From: Oxytricha trifallax
Lineage: Eukaryota > Ciliophora > Spirotrichea > Sporadotrichida > Oxytrichidae
Reading direction: 5' to 3'
Length of the DNA stretch: 64,000 nucleotides
NCBI GenBank assembly: GCA_000711775.1
Contig: ARYC01000083.1
Span: 62,001 to 126,000 of the forward strand
Below the pieces are notes generated by a model. That model was not told where the DNA came from and did not search any database. It saw only the letters and a program-made list of their open reading frames with translations. Position 1 is the first letter of the stretch, and every line of letters starts with the position of its first letter. The position numbers were made by a program, and so were the translations under genes. Positions 35,047 through 45,999 of this stretch are shown piece after piece.

Positions 35047-35640
35047 CTCGCTTCAAATAAAAATTTCAACATTGATGTACATACGAGTTATCTTTGCCTT
35101 TTTTATATATCTCTTAAAAGTGTCAAAAAAGTTTTCTTCAAGATTTAAATATCTCAAATTCTTACAGTCCTTTAATATTTCCATTAAAAACTGCTTTGCG
35201 TTGTCTTCAAATTAATTGTGATGAAGATCTAATTCTTCTAATTAATTTTAAGGCATTTTCTTAAAGTGCTCACTTAAAGTTTCTTTAATTACATTATGTT
35301 TATTGTTAAAAATTAATAGAAAAAAAGCAATTATTTATTAAGCTTAGGCACCTTCCAAAGTCAATTCATTGTTTGATAAATTTAATTTTTTCAATTAACA
35401 AGCAAAAGCACCAACAATATTTGTTAAAGTTGTGTCCTATATTTCGCTCCATCCAAAATCTAACACCTCTAGATTTATCATACTAAACGGGAGAAGTCTA
35501 AAAAGTCAGTGCAAAAACCATTTTGAAATCCTAATTCGTTGGATTAATTTAAAAAAATACATTAAAATTCAAAGTTAGAGTATGTTCAAATTTTGACATT
35601 GTTAATCTATTTGATAATCCTATAGCCCATTAAAAATTTA
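35047..35640 (-). pseudogene. LRR family copy 3, C-terminal repeats
   Basis: Minus-strand frames give SMINLEVLDFGWSEIQDTTL, KKLNLSNNELTLEGAQA and, lower, MPQNQLEELDLHHNQFEDNA with KNLRYLNLEENFF, matching the last repeats of copies 1 and 2. This piece is separated from the other pieces of the copy (38690-38940 and 51180-52300) by two hairpin elements, a MITE and TBE-A and TBE-B. If all inserts are removed in the macronucleus the gene could be functional; junctions are not resolved. Confidence 0.6.
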
Positions 35641-35780
35641 CATTATTAATATAAATTAATTTTCATATACTAATCGAATTCTTTCATAAAATCTACATCA
35701 TATGACACTAATATTTTAATTTAATATCAATCTATAACTGTTACAATAATAATTTTTCATTAGAAATTATTTATTTTGTA

Positions 35781-36592
35781 AATAAAGCGAATTAAGTGGA
35801 TTAAGAGTAAGCATTAGAAATTAATCAAGAATTGAATATGATCTATATTGTAGTAAAGCTTGATTAGTGTCTTAAATCCTTCATAATCTTCACATTTTTC
35901 AACATCAGGTTCATGATTAGTAGTCTTGCAATCTTCGAGATCGGTGCTCGATAAGTCCGTCTCCATCTTCGCATCATAAGTAGACACGATTCAACTTGAT
36001 CAGCTGCAAGTTCAGCCACATCTCGATTTAAGACCGCCTTTCTGGTCATCAGCTGATAGGGCTATCCTCCATTTTATTAGTAGAAATTTTAAAATCAGTG
36101 ATTATCAATAAATTAAATCAGGCATAGTCTTAATTAATAAGTATGAGTTTAAAATTAATTAAGACCTCCCTATTAATAAATCGTTATAGATTAAATCTAT
36201 TATTTAAAAGTTTGATCATTAATCGTTAAAACTTTAAAAGTTCTAAAATGCCTGATTTAATTTATTGATAATCACTGATTTTAAAATTTCTACTAATAAA
36301 ATGGAGGATAGCCCTATCAGCTGATGACCAGAAAGGCGGTCTTAAATCGAGATGTGGCTGAACTTGCAGCTGATCAAGTTGAATCGTGTCTACTTATGAT
36401 GCGAAGATGGAGACGGACTTATCGAGCACCGATCTCGAAGATTGCAAGACTACTAATCATGAACCTGATGTTGAAAAATGTGAAGATTATGAAGGATTTA
36501 AGACACTAATCAAGCTTTACTACAATATAGATCATATTCAATTCTTGATTAATTTCTAATGCTTACTCTTAATCCACTTAATTCGCTTTATT
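35781..36592. repeat. Inverted repeat with GC-rich, coding-like arms
   Basis: Arms 35781-36122 and 36251-36592 are inverted copies, each about 342 bp, around a spacer of about 128 bases. A segment of each arm (36303-36500 and its mirror 35873-36070) has about 45 percent G+C, unlike anything around it. In one ciliate-code frame it reads STYDAKMETDLSSTDLEDCK followed by an acidic stretch. The 61-residue standard-code ORFs on both strands are just the same arm read twice. It may be an inverted duplication of a macronuclear-destined block. Confidence 0.85.
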
Positions 36593-36860
36593 AAGTAAAG
36601 TTTAATGATAAATCTAGTTAGTCAATTAAAAATTAAGATTAGAAATTAAAAAATTCATTATTAAAAACTGAAAAAAATTATTGATTTCTGTCATTTATCA
36701 ATGCCAAGATAGATGAATTCAACAAAAAATAATTGGTCCTTAATTGATAATCTTCGCTCTTAATTGAATAATTATATTTTACTATTAAAAAAAATTTTGT
36801 TATTTACAATATCAAATATTCCAATGTAATAATAATAGAATAATTTTATAATAAAATATT

Positions 36861-38384
36861 ATTGAAGAATTAAATTTAATTTAGAAAATGAATTATAATT
36901 AAAATAGTAATAATTAAAAATCGTGGCAGTTACAATCTTAAATTTATTTGATAAAAAATCAAGATTAGCTGTACTTCAATAGCGGGTTCTCTTTTATCTT
37001 AATACTGAGCGAGATTAAACACCTATTAATCTTGGTCGAATTTGTTTAAACTGAAATTAAATCTAATCCAAAATTTTAATATTAATCAGAATATATGATT
37101 GAGAGTTATCACATTAATTTCTAATAATATTAAAAATCATTATAATGATGCAAATGCAATGAGTCTTTAACATCCTCTCTTAAATGTGACATTATAGGGA
37201 GTACACTGCCCAATTTTTAAATTTAAAATAATGACGAAGCAGCTTCCGATATTTTTTTTGAACTGCTTCTACATTCTAATAGTGCAAATTTATTATTTTT
37301 AAACATATTTTAAAGTAGGTATGTATAACTTCTGTAAGAAATTGAGTAGTTAAAATTATAGATTTAACTTATTTCGGCGTTTAAAATTCATGATAGACAT
37401 ATAATGAAATTGATAGTGTTTATGTGAAAAAACCATTTAAAAAATGTTTTATAATAATGTTGCAGCACCTCTTACTTAGCGCAAATTTAAATTTAAGAAA
37501 AATTAATTCAACATCTTTATTTATTTTACCATTTTAATTTATAAAATTATGGCATTTTAAAGAATAATAAACAATAAAGATCTAATCTCAAAAATTCGTT
37601 TTTAAACTATAGTTATAAACTTTGAATTATTCCCTATTAAACATAGTTCAAATAAATTTAATAATAATTAAATTTTTATTATTCTTTAAATGCATATTAA
37701 TTTATAATTAAAAATGTAAAATAAAATAAAAGAGGTTGAAATTAATTTTTCTTAATTGAAATTTGCTAAGATAAAGAGTGCTCTAACATTTATAAAAAAT
37801 TTTTTAAAATGGTTTTTTCACATAAACACTATCAATTTCATTATATGTCTATCATGAATTTTAAACGCCGAAATAAGTTAAATCTATAATTTTAACTACT
37901 CAATTTCTTACAGAAGTTATACATACCTACTTTAAAATATGTTTAAAAATAATAAATTTGCACTATTAGAATGTAGAAGCAGTTCAAAAAAAATATCGGA
38001 AGCTGCTTCGTCATTATTTTAAATTTAAAAATTGGGCAGTGTACTCCCTATAATGTCACATTTAAGAGAGGATGTTAAAGACTCATTGCATTTGCATCAT
38101 TATAATGATTTTTAATATTATTAGAAATTAATGTGATAACTCTCAATCATATATTCTGATTAATATTAAAATTTTGGATTAGATTTAATTTCAGTTTAAA
38201 CAAATTCGACCAAGATTAATAGGTGTTTAATCTCGCTCAGTATTAAGATAAAAGAGAACCCGCTATTGAAGTACAGCTAATCTTGATTTTTTATCAAATA
38301 AATTTAAGATTGTAACTGCCACGATTTTTAATTATTACTATTTTAATTATAATTCATTTTCTAAATTAAATTTATTTCTTCAAT
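36861..38384. repeat. 1.5-kb hairpin element
   Basis: Outer arms (36861-37430 and the mirror 37810-38384) are almost identical inverted copies; toward the centre (about 37450-37770) the arms are still related but diverged by substitutions and small indels. No convincing ORF. No target duplication was found. It interrupts LRR copy 3. Confidence 0.88.
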
Positions 38385-38573
38385 AGTGCCATATGATATA
38401 ATTGCTATGAAGGTTTTCGATTTTGCAGATGAAAAGTAAATTTTTATTGATTATGATATATTTATGGAGAATATGATGATAAAATAGAATAATTATGATT
38501 TCATGATCATACTTTGATTAACGTATTTTTAAAAAAATTATTGCTCCTACATAGGATTTCTTTTTAATATTTT

Positions 38574-38585
38574 GCACCGACTTAG
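38574..38585 (+). repeat. Single GCACCGACTTAG
   Basis: Same 12-mer as the triple at 559-643. It lies 190 bp outside the hairpin end at 38384, as the triple lies about 90 bp outside the hairpin end at 470. Confidence 0.7.
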
Positions 38586-38689
38586 AACCCTGCCACTAAA
38601 ATTATACTCTCTTCGATATATATTCAAAATATAAATATGATTATAAGTTTACCAATGATATCAGCTACTTAATTAGTGATAGAAACATC

Positions 38690-38940
38690 ATTAAATTGAA
38701 ATTAATGACAATGTAGTTCTTTTAATGATTAGTTATTTGAAAATAATTCTTTAGCTTCTAAAAGCCCTTCATCTGTAAACAAATTAGATGAAATATCCAA
38801 GTAAGTTAATTTTTCCATTAAAACTTTGAAAATGGGAACTAATTATTTCAAAAAATTGTTTTCTAAATCATTGTTTGAGAGATCAAGATAAGTTAGATTA
38901 TTTTGTTATTTCAAAGAGTCTAATGAGAACCGCAAAACCC
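38690..38940 (-). pseudogene. LRR family copy 3, middle repeats
   Basis: Minus strand reads NNLTYLDLSNNDLENNFLKQ then EKLTYLDISSNLFTDEGLLE and AKELFSNN, homologous to the middle repeats of copies 1 and 2. It is the piece between the N-terminal block at 51180-52300 and the C-terminal block at 35047-35640. Confidence 0.62.
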
Positions 38941-39739
38941 CTTAATGAATTTTATTTGATTTCTAATTGATATTCGGTAATTTTGGATTAGGGTTGGTTT
39001 GACAATTATTCCCTAATTTTATTATATTTTTTTGTAAGAGTAATTATAAATGATAAAATTTCTACAACTATGGACGCTTTAATAATGATTTTATAATTTA
39101 TTTAAATAAAATTGTATGCAATGTTCAATTCTTAATATAGTTTGATTAGTTTAATCAAAATAATGAAATCTCTTCAAATTTAAAATTCCATATATTTTGT
39201 AGTTACTTATTTTCAAAATTTTATACTCCCGTTCGAGTTTTCGAGTTTTTAATTTTAGGATGACTTTAATAAAGATTCAACTTAATAAGGAGAATAAAAT
39301 TAGGAGGAACTTCTAATTAAATTAATGATAAATTAGGGACTATTCTAATTAAACTTAATGACAAAATTGTAAATTAATATTTAAAACCTTTTTCAGCTTT
39401 AATATTTTTGTTCAAAATAGAAATTTTAATTTACCTCTAAAATACTCTATGTTTAATAGGTGTTTTATCAATAAGAAATTCTGGATATATATCTTTTAAT
39501 TGATTGACATATCATTTTGCTCTATTATCCTAAAACAAAATGGATAGAATGGACTAATAATTTTTTAAAAAAATTATTTCTCCAAAATTATGAATAATTT
39601 ATTAATTTGTTTATGCTAGTTTATATAATTTATTATAGGCTTGACGATTAAAATTATCAATTTAAGTATAATTAATGTACTTTAAATTTAATGTTTAATA
39701 TAAACTTTCAGAAACTATCTAAGATATGATTTTTTAATT
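38941..39739. other. AT-rich spacer
   Basis: No gene recognised. A lone CAAAACCCC word occurs at about 38932, without a surrounding TBE end. Confidence 0.45.
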
Positions 39740-40272
39740 CCAACCGTCTCCTTTTTTTTTGAAAAGTGGCGACGGTTGAAGGATTTTTATAAATTAATGC
39801 GCATTTTACTAATATTTAACATATATATTATTTTAGTTTCATCATTATTAACATTATCTGAGATTTATAAATTATCATATATTACTAAAAGTATTCATAA
39901 CTCAGGATTCAAATCCTTAAAGATATATTAAACATCCTTTAGGAATTAATTATTTCTATATGGAATTATCTAAGTTATCGTTTTTCTGTAATAAGTTATA
40001 TTTTTACGGACTAATGAACTTAAATATGTTATCATTTATGTTTTTATAGTTCTTTTAGTAATTCTATAGATCTTTAAGGATCTCTAATAGTAATAAGGAT
40101 TTTAGAATCTTGAACTTAGGTCTACCTATATGTTTTTTACTTTTATTTAGATTTAATCATAAGTATATATAATAAAATTATTTAATCGATTAGATTAATT
40201 TATGCCTAATTTAATTAATTAACGAAAAATCCTGTGACCGTCGCCACTTTTTTGAAAAGTGGTGACGGTTGG
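39740..40272. mobile_element. MITE-like element with nested-stem terminal inverted repeats
   Basis: Left end CCAACCGTC...GGCGACGGTTGAAGGATTTTT and right end AAAAATCCTGTGACCGTCGCC...GACGGTTGG are inverted copies of about 45 bp. Each end can itself fold (CCGTC-loop-GACGG, with AAAAGTGG pairing CCACTTTT). No ORF inside. Flanking duplication unclear (AAT-rich on both sides). Confidence 0.8.
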
Positions 40273-40582
40273 AATATTAATATAAAAGGGCTTAATTATA
40301 AATATATAAGGATGCTTTCCTACAGCTGTAGGAGCTGAGCTTAATGATACTAATAATATTTTAATTGTCATGTGCATCATAAAATATCTGTTAATAATAA
40401 GCTTTATTAACGATCTGTGAACTCTATAATTTTAGCTTAAAGTTAAAATTATTAATTATAAAATCTTATTATTTCAAAATAATTTTTGCTTAAATGCCTA
40501 AAAAAATAATGAATAAAATGTTTTGTTTTGTTTCATATAAAATATCCTTTAAGAAAATTGACAAAATAATTATAAAGGTAAT

Positions 40583-40722
40583 CAAAACCCCAAAACCCTT
40601 TCAGTAGTTTGATTGAGTTTTTGATTGATAAAAGTAGACTATTAAGGCATACTTTATTAGGGTTTTAATAGTTTATGTAGGGGTTTAATGTTTAAATATT
40701 AATAATTTAAGTGAGTATAACA
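40583..40722 (+). repeat. TBE-A left terminal inverted repeat, about 140 bp
   Basis: Nearly identical to the reverse complement of 44490-44628, including the telomere-like C4A4 start, TTTCAGTAGTTTGATTGAG and a second short AGGGTTTTAATAG block. The few differences are single bases and small indels. Confidence 0.92.
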
Positions 40723-40741
40723 AGCGAGTTTTTAAAATATT

Positions 40742-42190
40742 TCACACAAACAAAAACTTAGAGTCATGTGGCAGTTCTCTGAATTATCTTTCTAAGTTGA
40801 TGTTTGATTGTTTCTATAGTTTGTTAATTCTCTTAGCTTGGCTTGATAATAGCTGAGTATGCAAGTTCTCTGAGACCTCCATTTATTTTATTTTTATCGA
40901 GATATTGTTTGATACTTTGTTTAGAATCTCTCTCACCCCTGCAGCTAAAGTAATCATTTCTTGCCATGTCACTCTCTATTATTATTACTGCTAGAGCCCA
41001 GATATCCCATTAAGCGTCTCCATCTCTCCAATCCTCTCTCTCTCGGAAATATCCAGAGTGCCGTATACATTTCCTTATGCAGAGGCTTGCAATCTTTGAG
41101 CTCTGTTGAAGTCAATAATATAAACTCTAAGAGGCTGAAAGTTCAATATGATATTATCAGGCTTTAAGTCTCTATGAACATAACCTAGCTTGTGAAGCTC
41201 TTCAATCCCCTAAACAATCTGCTATACTATCTAGCCAATTTATCTCTGACATCTATTGTCAGATAAGAATTCTATGTAAGTCATTTCAAATAATGGAAGC
41301 CTGAAGGCTACATGATCTTCCAAGTAAAATAGCATCAAGCTATATGATATGCCTGCACTCATTTAACTTTGCCTTTTAAAGAGCATAATACTCATTTGCA
41401 AATTTCATTTGGAACTTGTCATCAGCAAGGAAGTAATTGAATGGATATATCTTGTAAGCATATTTGTCATCAGTAATGACTATCTTCTCTATTTTATCTT
41501 CAAAAGTGAGGTAGCTTTTGAGGCAAGAATCTAAGTCAATAATTTTTAATATGGGAATCTTCATTGCCTCTATTTTAACCATTCATTTTTTTGATCTCAG
41601 AGACTGGAAAGTTCTTGACTACTTTCTTCATTTTAACTTACTTCCAGACTTCAACTATAAGAGACTCCACTGGGTTTCTTGATCTTCTCTTTTAGAGGAA
41701 TCTATTCCCTGTAGGTTCATAAATAAAGACAAAACTTTATTATGCATTTTCTTTAAGTGAACTTTGAGGTCTCTAGTATGAGAATATGGCTTCTCACAGA
41801 ACTCACAGACATACTTCCCATCTTTCTTTTAATGCTTAAGATATAACCTTGGCATATCGTTGTGTATATCTCTCAAGTGTCTCTTATAAGTTGACTTGGA
41901 AGGGAAAACTTTATTGCATTCTTAGCATTAATAATCAACTTTGGCTGGTATTTATTAATGCTCTATAACGGGTTGTTTAGCCTCCTCCTAAATCTGCAAA
42001 GCTTCTATGATAACCTCCTACTTAACTTATATTTAAATCTCAAAGCTAGACTAGTCAAAGCTGTCATAAGTCCCACTGAGTACAAGCGTCTCTAGTCTCT
42101 ACTTTTCTTGGGTGCTAGAATGATAATTTTTATTGACTTTACCCAAGTAATGCCACTCTTCTCAAAAGGTTAGCGCTCATTTTAGTTTTC
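40742..42190 (-). CDS. TBE 57-kD protein: C2H2 zinc fingers plus kinase-like domain
   Basis: Minus strand. Order: acidic/Gln-rich head, two C2H2 fingers (CQECNKVFPSKS...HLRDIH and CEFCEKPYSH...HLKKMH, both C-x2-C-x12-H-x4-H), then a kinase-like part ending at TGA 40742-40744. The kinase part shows HKLGYVHRDLKPDNIILNF (catalytic HRDLKPDN) and VYIIDFNRAQ, where the metal-binding DFG is DFN. The frame is broken at three places (near the start about 42180, at about 41640 by TGA, and by one base near 41325), so as written the gene is not continuous; recent decay or small IESs are both possible. The role of this protein in TBE biology is not established. It is transcribed divergently from the 22-kD gene. 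Confidence 0.85.
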
Positions 42191-42388
42191 TGATATATTA
42201 TATTATAATAATGATAAAATATACCTTGATAAACTAAAATAGAGAGCATAAGGCACTCTGGAAGATTCTTTGCTGAGAGGTAAAAAATTAACTAACCATA
42301 AAAGACTGTAAGTTAACATATTTTATAAGAATTTTATACATTATAGTAAATTAAAATACTCCTAATGAAGTTTTGTTTCTCTAGGGAT

Positions 42389-42558
42389 CCTCCAAATCAA
42401 GTTTGAACTTAATTTGGAGGCCTCCTAAAATAATTAAACATTATTTGGAGCAATTTAATGGAGATAGATTGATAAAAATGGAAATCAATCAGTGAAAAAT
42501 GGAGCAAGCTTTTCAATGCTAATCAGCATATCTTTTCAAGGTTGACCTCCAGGAGGTC
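42389..42558. promoter_or_regulatory. Cluster of CCTCC/GGAGG palindromes between divergent TBE-A genes
   Basis: 42389-42420 is a 32-bp palindrome with two mismatches (CCTCCAAAT...ATTTGGAGG). GGAGGCCTCC at 42416-42425 and GACCTCCAGGAGGTC at 42544-42558 are perfect palindromes. All lie between the start of the 57-kD gene (minus, about 42190) and of the 22-kD gene (plus, 42644). Binding sites for a dimeric protein are inferred, not shown. Confidence 0.5.
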
Positions 42559-42643
42559 CTCCATATTTAGTAGTAAGATTTTAATAAACTTAGAATGGAT
42601 ATCCATAATTTTAAATTTCAATAACATTTCTAGAAAGAGCAAG

Positions 42644-43434
42644 ATGGAGTCTATGAATGATGCAATGAAAAGAATTTAATCTCAAAATTTAATAGGAAAA
42701 TTCAGAAGTAAAGAGGACCTTTATAGATATTTGGTATAGCAAGGTAAGTGCTTAAGTAAGATTAATAAATCAATAATAGTTGGATTGTTCTTGCCGACTT
42801 AGGAGGGAACTAAAATCTCATTCTTAAAAGCCTTACTGAGTGAAGAGAAAAAAGCTTTTAAGTCTAATGAAATTAGGATGATAGAAATACCTAACTACCC
42901 TGAAATATCAGTGACAAACCTATATGACGATGCTATGAGTGATCCGGACGTAGCTCTCTACCTTCCATCAAAGCTACAGCTCTCTAATAAGTTGCCAGAG
43001 AGAAACTTCTTCTTTGGTGTTCTTGCAACTCTGAAACCTGAGTACTTAAATGAAGTTATTTAAGATGCTCATAAGAAACGCTACAGCATCTCTCCTGAAG
43101 AAAAAGAGAAGGAAGGTATTAAAATCAGCGACATCTGGCTCTAGGAACTATAGAAGCATCCATTCATCTCAAGTAAGCTTTGTCTTCTAACTTTATAGAA
43201 AAACCTGGTACTGCTATATACTTGATGAAAGAGCGTAGCAAATTAAACAGAGAGACAAAATCACAGGTAAAGCATGAATTGAGTAAGAGACTCTACAAAG
43301 ATTTCTAAAAACCAGACGAGATGAACATAGACGCAGGAGCTGGCACTAAGAGAAGAAACATGGGCCCAAGCAAGCCTTAAGAGGAAGAAAAGAAAGAGAA
43401 GCCAAATCCCTTTACGGGCAAATTTAATATGTGA
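42644..43434 (+). CDS. TBE 22-kD protein, with 26-nt intron
   Basis: ATG 42644 begins MESMNDAMKRIQSQNLIGKF; stop TGA 43432-43434. About 254 residues after removing a 26-nt GT-AG intron (GTAAGC to TTATAG, 43173-43198) that splits KHPFIS from KKPGTAIYLMKERSK. Conserved stretches shared with the TBE-B copy: IEIPNYPEISVTN, QLSNKLPERNFFFGVL, YSISPE and DEMNIDAGAGTKRRNMGPSK. The tail is basic and Pro-rich. Function is unknown. The stop lies 6 bp from the stop of the convergent transposase. Confidence 0.88.
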
Positions 43435-43440
43435 ACTTAT

Positions 43441-44490
43441 TCATTCGTTTAAATCTAAAACTTATTTATAAACACAAAATCTCCCTTCTCTTGCGCATAC
43501 TTTAGCTTTATCATCACTGACTCTCTTAGCAGCACTCTTAATAAAATCTACTGTATCTATCTTCAAGTCGTGCATCAAGTGATAGAGTAAAAGTTTCTTG
43601 TAGTGACCTTTCAATAACCCCCAATATAATTCAATTCCATTGAACTAAGGGCTGTAAGGAACATTAAATACAGGTGTTGTATTTAGCCTTTCATATTCCT
43701 TCCTTGAGTCTTTAGTTTTATGAACTGACAAGTTATCAACGAATAGAATAATCTCTTAGTCAAATTACTTATCTCTGAGTTATTGCAAGAACTTAATATA
43801 TTATTCAGTCTTTATAGAACGAGGGTGAATAACATAAGTCTCGAGGCCACTATCTTCATTTATTCCACCAAGTATTGCATGAGTTTAAACCTTAACCTTT
43901 TAATCATATACTTCAATGTTGCTGTACCTCTTATACCAAGACCTTGATATGAAGGTATTAAAAGTGAATACTGCCTCATCAGCGTGTATGAACTTTATAT
44001 TATGCTCTTAAGCCCTTTGCATTTAATCAAATATATAATTTAAATTATCCTTATAAAATGGAACATTAAAGTCAATCACTCTCTTAATGCGATTGACTGT
44101 CTTGTAAGATATTCCGTTCTTTTTATATATGTTAGCTATCGATTAAGCAGAGATATGAAGCTCAGGAAATTGGCGATGAAACATCACAGCTCTCTAGGCC
44201 AGAGAAAAGTGAGCCCAGTATTTAAGAGTCTTATCATTAATGAGATAATCAATATGATGCTGCTAAAACTTTAGAGGTCTTTTAGGCTTAAAATTAAGCT
44301 GCTATCTCTTTAAATTCAATGCTAATAGACAATGAGACCTAACAGTAGCAGGAGATTTATGGAGTAGCCTTGCTATAGACGTGTAATTAAGGATAGGCTT
44401 GAGTTGATCATTATATTCATCACATCCATAACGCAACTTAAACAATAAATCTATATACTCACTGTCATAAACTGACCCCAAACCTCGCAT
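43441..44490 (-). CDS. TBE 42-kD transposase (DDE, IS630/Tc1/mariner superfamily)
   Basis: Open from ATG 44490 to TGA 43441-43443, 349 residues. An N-terminal helix-turn-helix-like region (SIARLLHKSPATVRSHC) precedes the DDE core: first Asp in KFIHADEAVFTFNTF, second in EIILFVDNLSVHKTKDS and Glu in SPQFNGIELYWGLLKGHYKK. All three catalytic residues are present; the spacing of the last two is about 34-36, as in the superfamily. In Oxytricha, germline-limited TBE transposases take part in genome rearrangement during development. No break was found, so this copy could be functional. Confidence 0.95.
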
Positions 44491-44628
44491 ATACTCACTT
44501 AAATTACTAATATTTAAACATTAAACCCCTACATAAACCCTATTAAAACCCTAATAAAGTATGCACTAATAGTCTACTTTTATCAATCAAAAACTCAATC
44601 AAACTACTGAAAGGGTTTTGGGGTTTTG
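44490..44628 (-). repeat. TBE-A right terminal inverted repeat
   Basis: Inverted partner of 40583-40722; ends ...AAAGGGTTTTGGGGTTTTG followed by AAT. The transposase start codon lies at its inner border. Confidence 0.92.
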
Positions 44629-44767
44629 AATGTATAAAATTTAACTTTTCCTTAAAAAGTTCTCATCATATATTTAACCATATTCGCACAATCGATATAA
44701 AAGAAAGTTTTTTTGTAATTTCTTTTTTATTTATAAAAACAAATTGAAAGTTATGTTTCATAACTTA

Positions 44768-44844
44768 TAGAGACCCAGATCCCCAATAATATCCAATAAA
44801 TCAAAACAAATATAAAAGTGTTTAAGGGTTTTTGAGATTTTGAA
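44768..44844 (-). mobile_element. Relic right end of a TBE-B-type element
   Basis: Aligns with the right end of TBE-B: GAGACCCAGATCCCCAATAA..., CAAATATAAAAGTGTTTA, then GGGTTTTTGAGATTTTG followed by AAT. Nothing else of the element remains, and TBE-B begins 11 bp further on. Confidence 0.7.
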
Positions 44845-44984
44845 TACTCCCAATCAAACCCCAAAACCCCTTATCGAGATTATAAATGTTTTGATTTATG
44901 GGGTATAGTTGGAGTCTTATTGGGGTTAGTAGAGAAATTTGGTCTAATTGCGAAATGAGAAATAGAAATTAGCAAAATTTAGGG

Positions 44985-45990
44985 TCTTTTTATGATGACT
45001 TATATTTAGATAAACTGCTTAAGCTTAGCTATGGTATAAGTATTAATATAGACTAAGTCAAACGAGTAGTGAATTATGCAGCTATAGCAAAGCTCCTGTG
45101 CAAGAGTGCCTCAACAGTTAGGTATCAGAACTTGTTGGCTGTTTAGCATTATAATTCAGGCACTTGAAAACATCCTGCAAGAAAATAAAAGATCTCACAG
45201 CACCATAATGACTACCAATGCGACTCGAAAACTTTAAAGTATTATGCACACTTTCCACTAGACTAGCAAGCTGTGATGTTTCATCGAAAGTTTCCTGACA
45301 TGCGAATCTCTCCTTTAACTATAGCCAACATTTATATAAGAAATGGTATTACTTTCAAAACTGTTAACATTGATTTTACAGTGCCATTTTATAGTAATAA
45401 TTTAAACTTAATTTATGATTAAATGCAGAGGGTTATTGATAAAAATATCAAGTTCATACACGCTGATGAAGCTGTATTCACCTTCAACACGTTTATTAAT
45501 AAGTCTTGGTACAATAAATATGATAATATAGAAGTTTATGACTAGAAAGTGAAGGTTGTCGCCCATGCAATTTTAGCTGGTATTAGCAAAGATTCAAGCT
45601 TAGAAAGTTATATTCACCCTCGCTCTATTAAGATAGAGTAGTATATACAGTTCCTACATATTCTCAGAGAGAAGTATAGCAATCAAGAGATCATCATGTT
45701 TGTAGCCAACCTTTCAGTTCATAAGACTAAGATTCTAAGAAAGCCTATGAAGAACTAAACATAACTCCTGTTTACAACGTCCTTATAGCCCACAATTTAA
45801 TGTATAATTGAGTTCTCCTGGAGTTAAATCAAGACTCATTACAAGAAGCTGCTGCTGTAACATCTTATGCATGACTTGCTCATCTATACAGTAGACTTAA
45901 TTCAAAGCAGCTGTAAGAGAGTGAGCTTAGATAAGACAACTATTTGTGTAAGAGAGGGAATAATGAATGTTTATAAATAAGTTTTAGATT
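44985..45990 (+). pseudogene. TBE-B transposase, inactivated
   Basis: Clear homologue of the TBE-A transposase: KFIHADEAVFTFNTFINKSW keeps the first Asp. The second catalytic motif reads MFVANLSVHK, with Ala (GCC) in place of Asp. The third Glu region is scrambled by frame changes, and a TGA interrupts the N-terminal part at about 45163. It cannot encode an active DDE enzyme. Confidence 0.9.
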
Positions 45991-45999
45991 TAAATGATG

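Larger units (their letters stand above)
40583..44628. mobile_element. TBE-A: near-intact telomere-bearing element
   Basis: 4,046 bp. The ends are inverted and start CAAAACCCCAAAACCC, with target duplication AAT at 40580-40582 and 44629-44631 (ANT, as known for TBEs). It carries the three TBE genes: 57-kD (minus, 40742-42190), 22-kD (plus, 42644-43434) and 42-kD transposase (minus, 43441-44490). Length matches published TBE1 (about 4.1 kb). TBEs are confined to the germline and are cut out precisely during macronuclear development. Confidence 0.96.

Noticed and set aside
35864-36509. Identical 61-residue ORFs on both strands
   Set aside because: They are one palindrome arm read twice. Another frame of the arm looks more protein-like, so no gene is called.
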